Source: an uncultured Prevotellaceae bacterium
Lineage (GTDB): Bacteria > Bacteroidota > Bacteroidia > Bacteroidales > Bacteroidaceae
Length of the DNA stretch: 64,000 nucleotides
Direction: 5' to 3'
Assembly: GCA_902769705.1 (NCBI GenBank)
Contig: CACXPX010000008.1
Span: 35,588-99,587 of the forward strand
Below are positions 1 through 8,345 of this stretch, in pieces. Made by a program: the position numbers and the translations under genes. Below the pieces are notes generated by a model. It was given only the letters and a program-made list of their open reading frames with translations, did no database searches and had not been told where the DNA came from. Each line of letters starts with the position of its first letter. Position 1 is the first letter of the stretch.

Positions 1-312
1 AACCTGAGCCATTGCAAGGAAGCGGTTATTTGTGCCATCAGCAACCAACCTATTGGCGTTGATGTGGAAAGTGTGGAAAGATACAAAGAAAATGTGGCGC
101 GACACGTGATGAACGATCAGGAATTGAAGATGATAGCAGAAGCCGACCGTCCCGGTGTGATGTTCACCCGCCTTTGGACCATGAAGGAGGCTTTTGTAAA
201 ACGTTCAGGCAGCGGAATTATTGACGACATGAAACATGTGCTTGAGAACGCAACAGACCTTATCACAGTCGAAAGTCCCAACTTGCGCTATGTCTACTCC
301 ATAGCACCTTGA
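1..312 (+). CDS. 4'-phosphopantetheinyl transferase, Sfp type (5' end outside window)
   Basis: The frame is open from base 1, so the N-terminus lies outside the window; about 103 residues are visible. The family moves phosphopantetheine from CoA onto a serine of acyl or peptidyl carrier proteins in the cytoplasm. Seen directly: NLSH at the very start, GVDVESVERY (visible residues 19-28, the acidic magnesium-binding stretch) and WTMKEAFVKRSG, matching the W-x-x-KEA-x-K signature. The stop is followed by only 31 bp before the next gene, so the two may be co-transcribed. The natural partner could be the acyl carrier protein at 50343, but that is inference. Family assignment is firm; the exact carrier substrate is unknown. 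Confidence 0.85.
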   Translation, partial: NLSHCKEAVICAISNQPIGVDVESVERYKENVARHVMNDQELKMIAEADRPGVMFTRLWTMKEAFVKRSGSGIIDDMKHVLENATDLITVESPNLRYVYSIAP

Positions 313-343
313 ATTCTTTGACTATTAAGCAAACAAAACAAAT

Positions 344-2767
344 ATGAGAAAAATGGCAATGATGTGCATGGTAGCACTTTTAATGGGATGCAACTCCACA
401 GACATGGAGCAGCAGATAGATGAACTCTACGGCAGGATGTCGCAAGAAGAACGTATTGCTCAGTTGAGAAGTATGTATATGGATGAACTCTTCAACGAGC
501 AAGGACAGTTGGACACCGCGAAATGCCGACAATTGATTCCCAATGGCATCGGACACTTCTCGCAGTATGCCAGTCAGAAACCGATGAATCCCAATGAACT
601 GCGCGATCGCGTGAAAGCCGTCCAAGATTGGCTGATGGAAAACACGCCCAATCGAATTCCTGCGCTATTTCATGAGGAAGTATTATCAGGCATCAACACT
701 AGAGACGCCACCATCTATCCCCAACAAATAGGCCAAGCATGTTCGTTCAACCCCGAATTAGCCAAGCTAAAAACGCACCAGACAGGTATCGCTATGCGCA
801 AGATGGGTGGCGTACTGTCGCTCTCACCGATGGTTGATGTATGTCGCACGCCAAGTTTCAACCGTCTCGAGGAGTCATATGGCGAAGATGCCTACCTATC
901 AGCTGTGATGGGTGTGGCATTTGTCAGAGGCTTGCAACAAGATTTCCAGGACTTGTCACAAGGCGTAGGTGCCTGTTCCAAGCACTATCTGGGCTATGGA
1001 GGTGGCGGCAATGCCGATGAGAAGGAACTGATGGAAGAAATCCTGATGCCCCACGAGGCGATGATACGATTGGCGGGCAGCCGTGCTCTGATGCCAGGCT
1101 ATCATGCCATGCTAGATGAAAATGGCGATACCGTGAACTGTGTGGCCAACAGCAAGATTCTCAAAGACATTCTCCGCAACTATCTTGGCTTCGACGGAAT
1201 GGTGGTGAGCGACTATACCGCCATCAACCAACTGCCAGATTTGGAGAGTCCCGTAGAAAAGGCAGCCGCAGCCATCAATGGTGGTTGTGATGTCGATTTC
1301 CCAAGGGGAGAGAACTATCAATATTTGCAAGAGGCAATAGACAAAGGATTGGTGAAACAGGAAGTACTGGAACGCGCCGTGAAAAATGTGCTCAGGTATA
1401 AGTTGCGGGCAGGATTGCTGAATGACATCATCCAGAAGGACCATCCCGTACTCTTTGGACAAGCGCCCTATCTTTACCAATGGAATCCTGAAGAAATCAA
1501 ACTTGACACTCCCGAAGAGCGCCAGACGGCTTACGACATCGCCACGCAGTCAGTAGTGCTGCTCGAAAACAATGGAATTCTTCCGCTCGACGGTTCAAAG
1601 GTCAATGCCCAAAGCTCTAAGTTGAACATCCTTGTAACTGGTCCCAACGCCAACACCATGTGGGCAATGTGTGGCGACTATTCCTTCCCAGCCATGACCT
1701 ATTTCTGGAAGAAAGTGGAAACCGACCTCGACCATCCGCATGTCGTAACGCTATTGGAAGGCATGAAAGCCAAGATGCCCGAAGGCACAAATCTGATGTA
1801 TGAACGTGGTTGCGACTGGACAGAAGAAATCGAGACCAAATATGCCGTTGAAGGCGACGAGCGCGCATGGGAATACGAAATTCTGCACCGAAAAGTTGAT
1901 GCTGGCGAAAAAGCTGACAAGGCTGAAGCCCTTAAATTGGCCAAGCAAGCCGATGTGATTGTTGCAGCCGTGGGTGAGAATGTGATGCTCTGTGGTGAGA
2001 ACCGCGACCGCAAAGGACTTCGTTTGCCTGGAAAACAAGAACAGTATGTCGAAGAACTCATCAGCACGGGCAAACCCGTGGTGCTAGTTGTCTTTGGAGG
2101 CAGAGCGCAGGTGATTTCTGGTCTCGCTGAGAAGTGTGCCGCCGTCATTCAGGCTTGGTATCCAGGCGAGGAAGGTGGCAACGCTGTGGCCGACATTCTC
2201 TACGGAAAAGTGTCGCCATCCGCAAAACTGTCAGTCAGTTATCCCAATACCGAGGTATACTCCCCCCTTTGCTACAACTACTCGGCAAAGCAAGACTCAC
2301 GTGTGCAGTGGCCTTTCGGCTATGGTCTGAGCTACACCACGTTCGAATACAAGAATCTGCAAGTGGACAACACAGCCTCTACGACTGACAAAAGTGTGAC
2401 CCTCTCATTTGAGGTGAAGAACACGGGCAAGATGGCAGCAGATGAGATTGCACAAATCTATCTCTCGCCTACCGAAGAAAGCCAACAGATTCGCCCCATC
2501 CAACTACAAGGCTTTGCCCGCGTGCCGCTCGAACCAGGTGAATCGAAAACGGTGAAGGTGAAACTGTATACCGAGCAGTTCGGCTTCTACACCAACGAAG
2601 GCAAGCGCCAATGGAACGTTCGCCCAGGCACGTTTGTCGTGAAAGTGGGAGCCTCATCGGCCGACATCAAGCTGCAAGAGAAGATTACTTTGAAGGGAAA
2701 TGCCGTCAGCAAGCCTCTGCGTGAGTATTATTTCTCTGAAAGTACGGTCATCGCTAGGGAGCAATAA
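344..2767 (+). CDS. Glycoside hydrolase family 3 lipoprotein (beta-glucosidase/beta-xylosidase type)
   Basis: 807 residues. A lipoprotein signal peptide ends LLMGC (Cys16), so the enzyme is probably anchored in the envelope facing periplasm or surface. Domain order is typical of GH3: N-terminal TIM barrel (about 20-370) with the conserved KHYLGYGGG stretch and the nucleophile motif GFDGMVVSDY (Asp290); an alpha/beta sandwich (about 400-650); then a fibronectin-III-like domain (about 690-790) with DEIAQIYLSP and LQGFARVPLEPGES. The family removes terminal beta-linked sugars from plant oligosaccharides by a retaining mechanism. No SusC/D pair or other polysaccharide-utilisation gene is adjacent, so the substrate (glucoside or xyloside) cannot be read from context. 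The start at 344 gives the shortest charged n-region before the hydrophobic segment; Met4 is an alternative. Confidence 0.9.
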   Translation: MRKMAMMCMVALLMGCNSTDMEQQIDELYGRMSQEERIAQLRSMYMDELFNEQGQLDTAKCRQLIPNGIGHFSQYASQKPMNPNELRDRVKAVQDWLMENTPNRIPALFHEEVLSGINTRDATIYPQQIGQACSFNPELAKLKTHQTGIAMRKMGGVLSLSPMVDVCRTPSFNRLEESYGEDAYLSAVMGVAFVRGLQQDFQDLSQGVGACSKHYLGYGGGGNADEKELMEEILMPHEAMIRLAGSRALMPGYHAMLDENGDTVNCVANSKILKDILRNYLGFDGMVVSDYTAINQLPDLESPVEKAAAAINGGCDVDFPRGENYQYLQEAIDKGLVKQEVLERAVKNVLRYKLRAGLLNDIIQKDHPVLFGQAPYLYQWNPEEIKLDTPEERQTAYDIATQSVVLLENNGILPLDGSKVNAQSSKLNILVTGPNANTMWAMCGDYSFPAMTYFWKKVETDLDHPHVVTLLEGMKAKMPEGTNLMYERGCDWTEEIETKYAVEGDERAWEYEILHRKVDAGEKADKAEALKLAKQADVIVAAVGENVMLCGENRDRKGLRLPGKQEQYVEELISTGKPVVLVVFGGRAQVISGLAEKCAAVIQAWYPGEEGGNAVADILYGKVSPSAKLSVSYPNTEVYSPLCYNYSAKQDSRVQWPFGYGLSYTTFEYKNLQVDNTASTTDKSVTLSFEVKNTGKMAADEIAQIYLSPTEESQQIRPIQLQGFARVPLEPGESKTVKVKLYTEQFGFYTNEGKRQWNVRPGTFVVKVGASSADIKLQEKITLKGNAVSKPLREYYFSESTVIAREQ

Positions 2768-2768
2768 A

Positions 2769-2873
2769 AGTTTAAAAGGCATAAAGTGGAGTGGAAGGGC
2801 ATAAAGGGACATTACTTCAGCATTTGTCTCTTTAAACCCCTCCACTCCACTTTATGCCCTTTATGCTCTTTTT
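2769..2873. repeat. Inverted-arm intergenic repeat between convergent genes
   Basis: Left arm 2769-2811 and right arm 2825-2873 are near-complementary; core AAAGTGGAGTGGAAGGGC pairs with CCCTCCACTCCACTTTATG. The arms are built from short repeated words (GGCATAAAG, GTGGAGT). The right arm runs into the O-methyltransferase gene and supplies its last codons and stop (AGAGCATAA). It may act as a two-way terminator between the convergent genes, with a T tract on the plus-strand side, but its word structure matches other repeats in this window. Confidence 0.7.
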
Positions 2874-3508
2874 TTCCTAATTATAGTGAGTCCGTCGCGC
2901 AACGGCAAAATCACCTGCTCGGCTCGAGTGTCGGCAGCCACATGTTCGTTGAAAAGGTTGATGCCACGCGTCTGATGGTCGCTGCTATAGGTTTCGTCAA
3001 CCACATGGCCGTCCCAAAGCGTGTTGTCAGCCAACAAGAAACCGCCTTTGCGGAGCAGAGGGAACACCGTCTCGTAAGTCTCCACATACGTCCGCTTGTC
3101 GCCATCTATGAAAGCCATATCGAACTCGATGCCCAACTGTGGCGCCAGTTTGTTAGCGTCGCCGATGCGGAAATCAATTCTATCGGCCACAGGCGACTGT
3201 TCTATCCAAGGCCGAGTGAAATCCTCCATCTCATCATTCACCTCGAACGTGTAGACGCGACCACCCTCCTCCAGCCCCTCAGCCATACAGATAGCGCTAT
3301 ATCCGCTGAACGTCCCCACTTCCAAAATGTTCTTCGGACGAATCATCTGCACCAGCATTTTCAGCAACCGACCCTGCAAATGGCCACTCACCATTCGTCC
3401 ATGAATGGTGTGGACATTCGTGGCGCGCCAAAGCCGATACAGATAATCGGGCTCGGGCTCTATATGTGCAAGGATGTAATCCTGCAACTCGTCCTTCATC
3501 GAGAACAA
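2861..3508 (-). CDS. Class I SAM-dependent O-methyltransferase (Methyltransf_3 family)
   Basis: 215 residues, the usual length for this family. SAM-binding motif I is visible as ILEVGTFSGYSAICMAEG (about 60-77), followed by FIDGDKRTYVETYE with its metal/substrate-proximal Asp and LLADNTLWDG. Such enzymes methylate catechol-type hydroxyls with a divalent metal; some bacterial relatives (TrmR) instead methylate 5-hydroxyuridine in tRNA, so a tRNA role is a reasonable alternative. It starts 9 bp after the aroQ stop, so the two form one minus-strand operon. The final residues (RKKRA) are encoded by an intergenic repeat arm, so the C-terminus has probably been remodelled by repeat insertion. Confidence 0.85.
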   Translation of the reverse strand: MFSMKDELQDYILAHIEPEPDYLYRLWRATNVHTIHGRMVSGHLQGRLLKMLVQMIRPKNILEVGTFSGYSAICMAEGLEEGGRVYTFEVNDEMEDFTRPWIEQSPVADRIDFRIGDANKLAPQLGIEFDMAFIDGDKRTYVETYETVFPLLRKGGFLLADNTLWDGHVVDETYSSDHQTRGINLFNEHVAADTRAEQVILPLRDGLTIIRKKRA

Positions 3509-3517
3509 ATCTTCGAT

Positions 3518-3943
3518 TTACCCAATCGCCAACAATGCCTCAACAGCCAACCGATAGGAGTCGAGTCCGAAGCCGGCAATCACACCCAGACAAGCGCACG
3601 AAATCATCGAGCGGTGGCGGAACTCCTCGCGTTTGTGCACGTTGGAAATATGAACCTCCACCACAGGGCTCTTCAGCGAGCGAATGCAGTCTTGCAAGGC
3701 GATGCTCGTATGGGTGTAGGCACCTGCGTTGAACACGATGCCGTCGGCCTCGAAGCCCACCTCTTGCAACTTGTTGATCAACTCACCCTCGACGTTGCTT
3801 TGGTAATAGGCAATCTCCACATCGGGGAACTTGGCGCGAAGTGTGGGCAGAAACTGGTCGAACGACGACGAGCCGTAGATGCCTGGCTCACGCGTGCCCA
3901 ACAGATTCAGGTTCGGTCCGTTGATGATTTGAATCTTCTTCAT
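3518..3943 (-). CDS. aroQ: 3-dehydroquinate dehydratase, type II
   Basis: 141 residues, typical for the type II enzyme. It dehydrates 3-dehydroquinate to 3-dehydroshikimate in the shikimate pathway, as a cytoplasmic dodecamer. Seen: INGPNLNLLGTREPGIYG near the N-terminus, holding the catalytic Arg18 and Tyr23; SNVEGELI; FNAGAYTHTSIALQD; and VHISNVHKREEFRHRS with the active-site His and the substrate-binding Arg. It is the first gene of a two-gene minus-strand unit with the O-methyltransferase. The upstream strip to xerD (3944-4020) carries a heptamer run of ATGAATT/ATGAATC words and the divergent xerD -7 box. No other shikimate gene is nearby. Confidence 0.96.
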   Translation of the reverse strand: MKKIQIINGPNLNLLGTREPGIYGSSSFDQFLPTLRAKFPDVEIAYYQSNVEGELINKLQEVGFEADGIVFNAGAYTHTSIALQDCIRSLKSPVVEVHISNVHKREEFRHRSMISCACLGVIAGFGLDSYRLAVEALLAIG

Positions 3944-3946
3944 ACC

Positions 3947-3979
3947 AATAATGAATTATGAATCATGAACTATGAATTC
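3947..3979. repeat. Heptamer run (ATGAATY)n between aroQ and xerD
   Basis: About four to five imperfect tandem copies of ATGAATT/ATGAATC/ATGAACT. This is one of several short-word tandem repeats in the intergenic strips of this window (see also 12220-12245 and 60038-60060). Confidence 0.7.
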
Positions 3980-3993
3980 TGAATTTAATTTAT

Positions 3994-4001
3994 TAACTTT
4001 G
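3994..4001 (+). promoter_or_regulatory. -7 box (TAACTTTG) ahead of xerD
   Basis: Matches the Bacteroidetes -7 consensus TAnnTTTG and lies 19 bp before the xerD ATG. No good TTTG -33 element is visible 19-20 bp upstream, so only half of the consensus is present. Confidence 0.55.
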
Positions 4002-4020
4002 CGCAAAAGTAACAAAAAGA

Positions 4021-4935
4021 ATGGAAAAAGACAAGAAAACGGCCAGAAATATCGTGCGAAGCTACGTGCGCTATCTGAAACTGGAACGCAACTATTCGCC
4101 CAACACGCTGGAAGCCTACCAACACGACCTCCGCCATCTGCTCGACTATTGCGAGCGCGAAGGCAAAGAGCCGTTGGCTTTGAAATTGGAAGACCTGCAG
4201 CATTTTGCCGCCACCATCCATGAACTCGGCATCGGACCCACTTCGCAAGCGCGCATCTTGAGCGGCGTGCGCTCGTTCTACCGCTATCTGCTGCTCGACG
4301 GATACATCGACAACGACCCCACCGAACTCCTCGAGTCGCCCCGTTTGGGCGAGCATCTGCCCGAGGTGCTGAGCACCGAAGAAGTGGACCAACTCGAAGA
4401 CTCCATCGACCTATCCACCAACGAAGGCCATCGCAACCGCGCCATCATCGAAGTGCTGTTCTCCTGCGGCCTGCGCGTCAGCGAACTGGTCAACCTCAAA
4501 TACTCCGACCTCTTCCTCGAAGAAGGCTATATTCGCGTATTGGGAAAGGGCTCGAAAGAGCGACTCGTGCCAATTTCAGAAAGAGCTATCCACGAGCTCG
4601 ACAACTGGCGCTCCGTTCGCAACCTGATGGTCATCAAGCCAGGCGAAGAAGACTACGTTTTCCTCAACCGTCGCGGAGCCCACCTCACGCGCACCATGAT
4701 TCTCATCATGATCAAGCGGCAAGCCGAAGCGGCAGGCATTGCGAAAACCATCTCGCCCCACACCCTGCGCCACTCGTTTGCTACAGCCCTGCTCGAGGGT
4801 GGAGCCGACCTCCGTGTGATTCAGGCGCTCTTGGGTCACGAGAGCATTGGAACAACCGAAATCTACACCCACATCGACACGTCGACACTCAGAAAAGAGA
4901 TTCTCGAGCACCATCCGAGAAACAAGAAAAAGTGA
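4021..4935 (+). CDS. xerD: Tyrosine recombinase XerD (chromosome dimer resolution)
   Basis: 304 residues, full length for XerC/XerD. The N-terminal core-binding domain (about 8-95) is followed by the catalytic domain with all expected residues: Arg152 (CGLRVSEL), Lys176 (GKGSKE), His247 and Arg250 (HTLRH), His273 (LLGHESIGTTEIYTH) and nucleophile Tyr282. With a partner recombinase it resolves chromosome dimers at dif during division; no dif site was recognised here. Annotated XerD rather than XerC by overall resemblance, which is not decisive. A 22-bp-register repeat array begins 28 bp after the stop. Whether a recombinase gene beside an array matters is unknown; most other arrays in the window have no such neighbour. 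Confidence 0.92.
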   Translation: MEKDKKTARNIVRSYVRYLKLERNYSPNTLEAYQHDLRHLLDYCEREGKEPLALKLEDLQHFAATIHELGIGPTSQARILSGVRSFYRYLLLDGYIDNDPTELLESPRLGEHLPEVLSTEEVDQLEDSIDLSTNEGHRNRAIIEVLFSCGLRVSELVNLKYSDLFLEEGYIRVLGKGSKERLVPISERAIHELDNWRSVRNLMVIKPGEEDYVFLNRRGAHLTRTMILIMIKRQAEAAGIAKTISPHTLRHSFATALLEGGADLRVIQALLGHESIGTTEIYTHIDTSTLRKEILEHHPRNKKK

Positions 4936-4962
4936 ATCGCACCCGCAACCGCAGGCGGCAAA

Positions 4963-5204
4963 TCCATCAAAGCATGCACCTGATGTTGTCAAAGCATACT
5001 TCTGATGCTGTCAGAGCATACATATAGCGTTGTCAAAGCATACATCTTGTGAAGTAAAATAAATTATTTTACTCGGTAAAATAAATTATTTTGCATTGTA
5101 AAATAAATTATTTTGGTCGGTAAAATAAATTATTTTACCAGACCATAGCTATCCTTTGAGAAGACCATTTGCCGCAACTGACATCATCACTCCATATCTT
5201 TTAC
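4963..5204. repeat. Intergenic array of eleven 22-bp modules (array 1)
   Basis: Fills most of the 393-bp xerD-M16 gap. Read in steps of 22 bp from 4963: four modules of the TGTCAAAGCATA class (4963-5050), four AT-rich dyads based on GTAAAATAAATTATTTTAC (5051-5138; the last, 5120-5138, is a perfect 19-nt palindrome around a central A), then three degenerate modules beginning with AGACCAT or ATCATCAC. The different classes keep the same phase. The rest of the gap (5205-5328) holds an A-rich stretch and the promoter of the peptidase gene. Confidence 0.85.
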
Positions 5205-5291
5205 CGCAGAGCAATGTGATAATAAAAGAAAAAAAATGATGGAATGGTGTAGTTTTTGGGCAATCGCTGCGTCTAATTGGGAAAAAAGAGA

Positions 5292-5299
5292 TAAATTTG
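5292..5299 (+). promoter_or_regulatory. -7 box (TAAATTTG) ahead of the M16 peptidase
   Basis: Consensus TAnnTTTG, 29 bp before the ATG at 5329. Its position argues against any start upstream of 5292. No well-spaced TTTG was found for the -33 position. Confidence 0.5.
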
Positions 5300-5328
5300 C
5301 ACACAAATTGAAAACCATCAAAATTGAT

Positions 5329-8148
5329 ATGAAAATGAAGAAATTCTTTGCAGCTCTGCTGCTTACCATCATCGGCACGATGTCGGTGATGGCTCAGATG
5401 GAAATGCCTTCCATCCCCAAAGATCCCGATGTTAGAATCGGCAAACTGGACAACGGACTGACTTATTACATCCGCCACAACAACTGGCCGGAGAATCGCG
5501 CTGAGTTCTACATCGCCCAAAAGGTGGGTTCCATTCAGGAGAACGACGACCAGCGTGGTCTGGCCCACTTCTTGGAGCACATGGCCTTCAACGGCTCGAA
5601 GCACTTCAAGGGCAACGAACTGCTGCGCTGGTGCGAGAGTGTCGGCGTGAAGTTCGGCACCGACCTGAACGCTTACACCTCCATCGACCAGACGGTCTAT
5701 AACATCAGCAACGTTCCCACCACGCGCGAGAGCATCATCGACTCGTGTCTGCTCATCCTCTACGACTGGGCCGACGGTCTGCTGCTCGAACAAGAGGAGA
5801 TTGAGAAGGAGCGTGGCGTGATTCACGAAGAGTGGCGTCTGCGCACCAGTGCCCAGATGCGCATGCTGGAGCGCGACCTGCCGAAACTCTATCCCGGCTC
5901 AAAATACGGCCACCGCATGCCCATCGGATTGATGGAAATCATCGACAACTTCGAGCGCCCGTTCCTCCAAGCCTATTACGAGAAATGGTATCGCCCCGAC
6001 AATCAGGGCATCATCGTCGTGGGTGATGTGGATGTGGACAAGGTGGAGCAGAAAATCAAGACGCTCTTCTCGCCCATCGTGCTGCCCGAGAACCGCGCGC
6101 TGGTAACCACAGAGCCCGTTCCCGACAATGCCGAGCCCATCTTCGTCATCGACAAAGACAAGGAGCAGCAGGTCAACTTGGTTGACATCATGATGAAGCA
6201 CGAGGCCTTCCCCGACTCGCTGAAGGGTTCGTTGGTCTATCTCCTCACCAACTACATGAAGAACGCTGCCCTCTCGATGCTCAACGACCGCCTGCGCGAA
6301 TATGCCGAGAAGCCCGAGAGCCCGTTCCTTCAGGCCTCGGCTGGCGACGGACAATACGTGCTCTCGAAGACCGTTGACGCCTTCGAACTGGACATTCTGC
6401 CCAAGGACGGACAGATGGAAGCCGCTGTCACAACGGTGCTGACCGAGGCCCGCCGCGCCGCCGAGTTCGGTTTCACACCCACCGAGTACAACCGCTTCAA
6501 AGCCAACTATACCAGTTCGCTTGACAAGCAATATTCGAACAAAGACAAACGCTACAACAGCCAGTTTGTGAACCAATATGTGCAAAACTTCCTTTCCAAC
6601 GAGCCCATCCCCAGCATCGACTACACTTACGAGACGATGAAGCAATACGTGCCGATGCTACCGTTGGAAGGTGTCAACATGGTGATTAAGGAACTTGTGT
6701 CGATGAAGGACTCCAACCTCGTTGTACTGAACTTCAACAACGAGAAGGAAGGTGCCGTCTATCCCACGGAGGATGGTTTGAAGAATGCCATTTCTGCCGC
6801 CCGCTCCGCCCAGATTGAGGCCTATGTGGACAACGTGAAGGACGAGCCGCTGATGACCGTGCTGCCCAAGAAGGGCTCCATCAAGAAAGAGACGAAGAAC
6901 AACCTCTTCGGTTACACCGAGCTCACCCTTTCGAATGGCGCGAAAGTGTTGCTGAAGCAGACCGACTTGAAGAAAGACCAGGTGATTCTGAGTGGTGAGG
7001 GATTTGGTGGTTCCGCCCTCTATGGCGAGAAGGATTTCAATAACATCAAGATTTTCGATGAGGTGATTGAGTCTAGCGGACTGGGCAACTTCTCGCACAC
7101 AGAATTGGAAAAAGCCCTAGCTGGCAAGATTGCAAGCGCATCGCTCAGCATTAGCGAAAACCGTCTGAATGTCAGCGGAAGTTCCACTCCGAAGGATGTG
7201 GAGACCATGCTGCAACTGGTTTACCTCTATTTCACCAACATTGCAAAAGACCAGAAATCGTATGACAATACGATGCAGACTGCAGAGGTTTCGCTGAAGA
7301 ACCGTCTGCTGCAGCCCGAGAACGTGTTCAACGACTCGCTGACAGCCACCGTCACCTGCCACAACCCGCGCAACAAGCCTTTGGAAGTGGCCGACCTCGA
7401 CAAGGTGAACTACGACCGCATCCTGCAGATGGCCAAGGAGCAAACGGCTAACGCTGCCGCATTCACCTTCACCATTATCGGCAACTACGACGAAGCCTCC
7501 ATCCGCCCGCTCATCGAGCAATACCTGGCTTCGCTGCCCTCACAAAAGAAGGTGGTGAAGAGCAAAAAGGTGGACACCGACTACGAAGGAAATGTCGTTA
7601 ACAACTTCAAACATAAGGCGGAGACACCGAAGGCCATCGCCATGATGCATTGGTATTCGAAGCAAATCCCCTACACGTTGGAGAACAGCATCAAGGCTTC
7701 CATCGTCGGGCAGATTCTGAGCATGGAATACCTGAAGAAGATTCGTGAGGACGCCAGCGCTGCCTACACGGTGGCTTCGCAAGCCGGAATAAGCCGCACC
7801 GACTTCGAGACGACCACACAAGTCCTCGCCTATTGCCCCATGAAACCCGAAAAGGCTGACGTTGCGGTGCAAATCATGCGCGACGAGGTGAACGCTATGA
7901 CGAAGACTTGCGATGCCGACAAACTGCAGAAAGTGAAGGAATACATGCTGAAGAACCACGGTGACCAGCTGAAGCAGAACAGCTATTGGCTCAACCGAAT
8001 CACCAACTGGCGCAAGTTCGGCGTTGACTTCCACACCGACTTCGAGAAGATTGTGAACGCTCAGACCGTGGAGAGCATCTGCGCCTTCGTCAAGGAACTG
8101 CTGAAGGCCGGCAACCACGTCGAAGTCACCATGCTTCCGGCTGAGTAA
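5329..8148 (+). CDS. M16 (pitrilysin) family zinc metallopeptidase, secreted
   Basis: 939 residues from the ATG at 5329, chosen because it begins a clean signal peptide ([16 protein letters not shown]...MAQ) and lies just after a -7 box; an in-frame ATG at 5236 would precede the promoter. The inverted zinc motif HxxEH is at His80-Glu83-His84 ([12 protein letters not shown]), and the downstream glutamate region [15 protein letters not shown] lies near 158-170, as expected for the third ligand. Four homologous M16 domains fill the length in two active/inactive pairs. Such enzymes are periplasmic oligopeptidases that enclose peptides in a clam-shell chamber. It is a single gene with a hairpin after its stop. 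Confidence 0.93.
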   Translation: MKMKKFFAALLLTIIGTMSVMAQMEMPSIPKDPDVRIGKLDNGLTYYIRHNNWPENRAEFYIAQKVGSIQENDDQRGLAHFLEHMAFNGSKHFKGNELLRWCESVGVKFGTDLNAYTSIDQTVYNISNVPTTRESIIDSCLLILYDWADGLLLEQEEIEKERGVIHEEWRLRTSAQMRMLERDLPKLYPGSKYGHRMPIGLMEIIDNFERPFLQAYYEKWYRPDNQGIIVVGDVDVDKVEQKIKTLFSPIVLPENRALVTTEPVPDNAEPIFVIDKDKEQQVNLVDIMMKHEAFPDSLKGSLVYLLTNYMKNAALSMLNDRLREYAEKPESPFLQASAGDGQYVLSKTVDAFELDILPKDGQMEAAVTTVLTEARRAAEFGFTPTEYNRFKANYTSSLDKQYSNKDKRYNSQFVNQYVQNFLSNEPIPSIDYTYETMKQYVPMLPLEGVNMVIKELVSMKDSNLVVLNFNNEKEGAVYPTEDGLKNAISAARSAQIEAYVDNVKDEPLMTVLPKKGSIKKETKNNLFGYTELTLSNGAKVLLKQTDLKKDQVILSGEGFGGSALYGEKDFNNIKIFDEVIESSGLGNFSHTELEKALAGKIASASLSISENRLNVSGSSTPKDVETMLQLVYLYFTNIAKDQKSYDNTMQTAEVSLKNRLLQPENVFNDSLTATVTCHNPRNKPLEVADLDKVNYDRILQMAKEQTANAAAFTFTIIGNYDEASIRPLIEQYLASLPSQKKVVKSKKVDTDYEGNVVNNFKHKAETPKAIAMMHWYSKQIPYTLENSIKASIVGQILSMEYLKKIREDASAAYTVASQAGISRTDFETTTQVLAYCPMKPEKADVAVQIMRDEVNAMTKTCDADKLQKVKEYMLKNHGDQLKQNSYWLNRITNWRKFGVDFHTDFEKIVNAQTVESICAFVKELLKAGNHVEVTMLPAE

Positions 8149-8191
8149 ATAACCTCATAAACACAGGCTTTCTCGATAGCCTGACAAGCGT

Positions 8192-8225
8192 AACAGGCGG
8201 TCCGTCGAGCGATGGGTCGCCTGTT
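8192..8225 (+). terminator. Hairpin after the M16 peptidase gene
   Basis: AACAGGCG (8192-8199) pairs perfectly with CGCCTGTT (8218-8225), followed by AACTTTGATG. The stem is good but the T tract is poor, so this may be a processing or pausing site rather than a strong terminator. Confidence 0.5.
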
Positions 8226-8251
8226 AACTTTGATGAAATTTGTCCGTTTAT

Positions 8252-8282
8252 TTTGCCAATCACGGAAAAAGGTGTACCTTTG
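8252..8282 (+). promoter_or_regulatory. metK promoter, full Bacteroidetes consensus
   Basis: TTTG (8252-8255), 19 bp, TACCTTTG (8275-8282). The -7 box overlaps the left arm of a perfect 10-bp inverted repeat, GGTGTACCTT (8271-8280) and AAGGTACACC (8296-8305), which brackets the expected start of transcription near 8289. That places a dyad where a repressor would act, or makes the right arm part of a terminator for readthrough from the upstream gene (followed by TTATTTTTTAAA). Confidence 0.75.
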
Positions 8283-8345
8283 CAAATCCAAAGCGAAGGT
8301 ACACCTTATTTTTTAAATTTTATATATCATAGGAGGAAACAGATT

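Noticed and set aside
2786-3961. Long plus-strand open frame opposite aroQ and the O-methyltransferase
   Set aside because: It is antisense to two well-supported genes, spans their gap, and its translation resembles no family; other long antisense frames (5149-5826, 8745-9932, 46834-47955, 52022-53053) are rejected for the same reason.
4963-5204. Possible integron or dif site next to xerD
   Set aside because: No attC-like folded sites, cassettes or recognisable dif core; equivalent arrays occur at sites with no recombinase gene nearby.
8283-8345. SAM riboswitch in the metK leader
   Set aside because: The leader is only about 57 nt and shows no SAM-I, SAM-II or SAM/SAH-like core; only a simple inverted repeat is visible.
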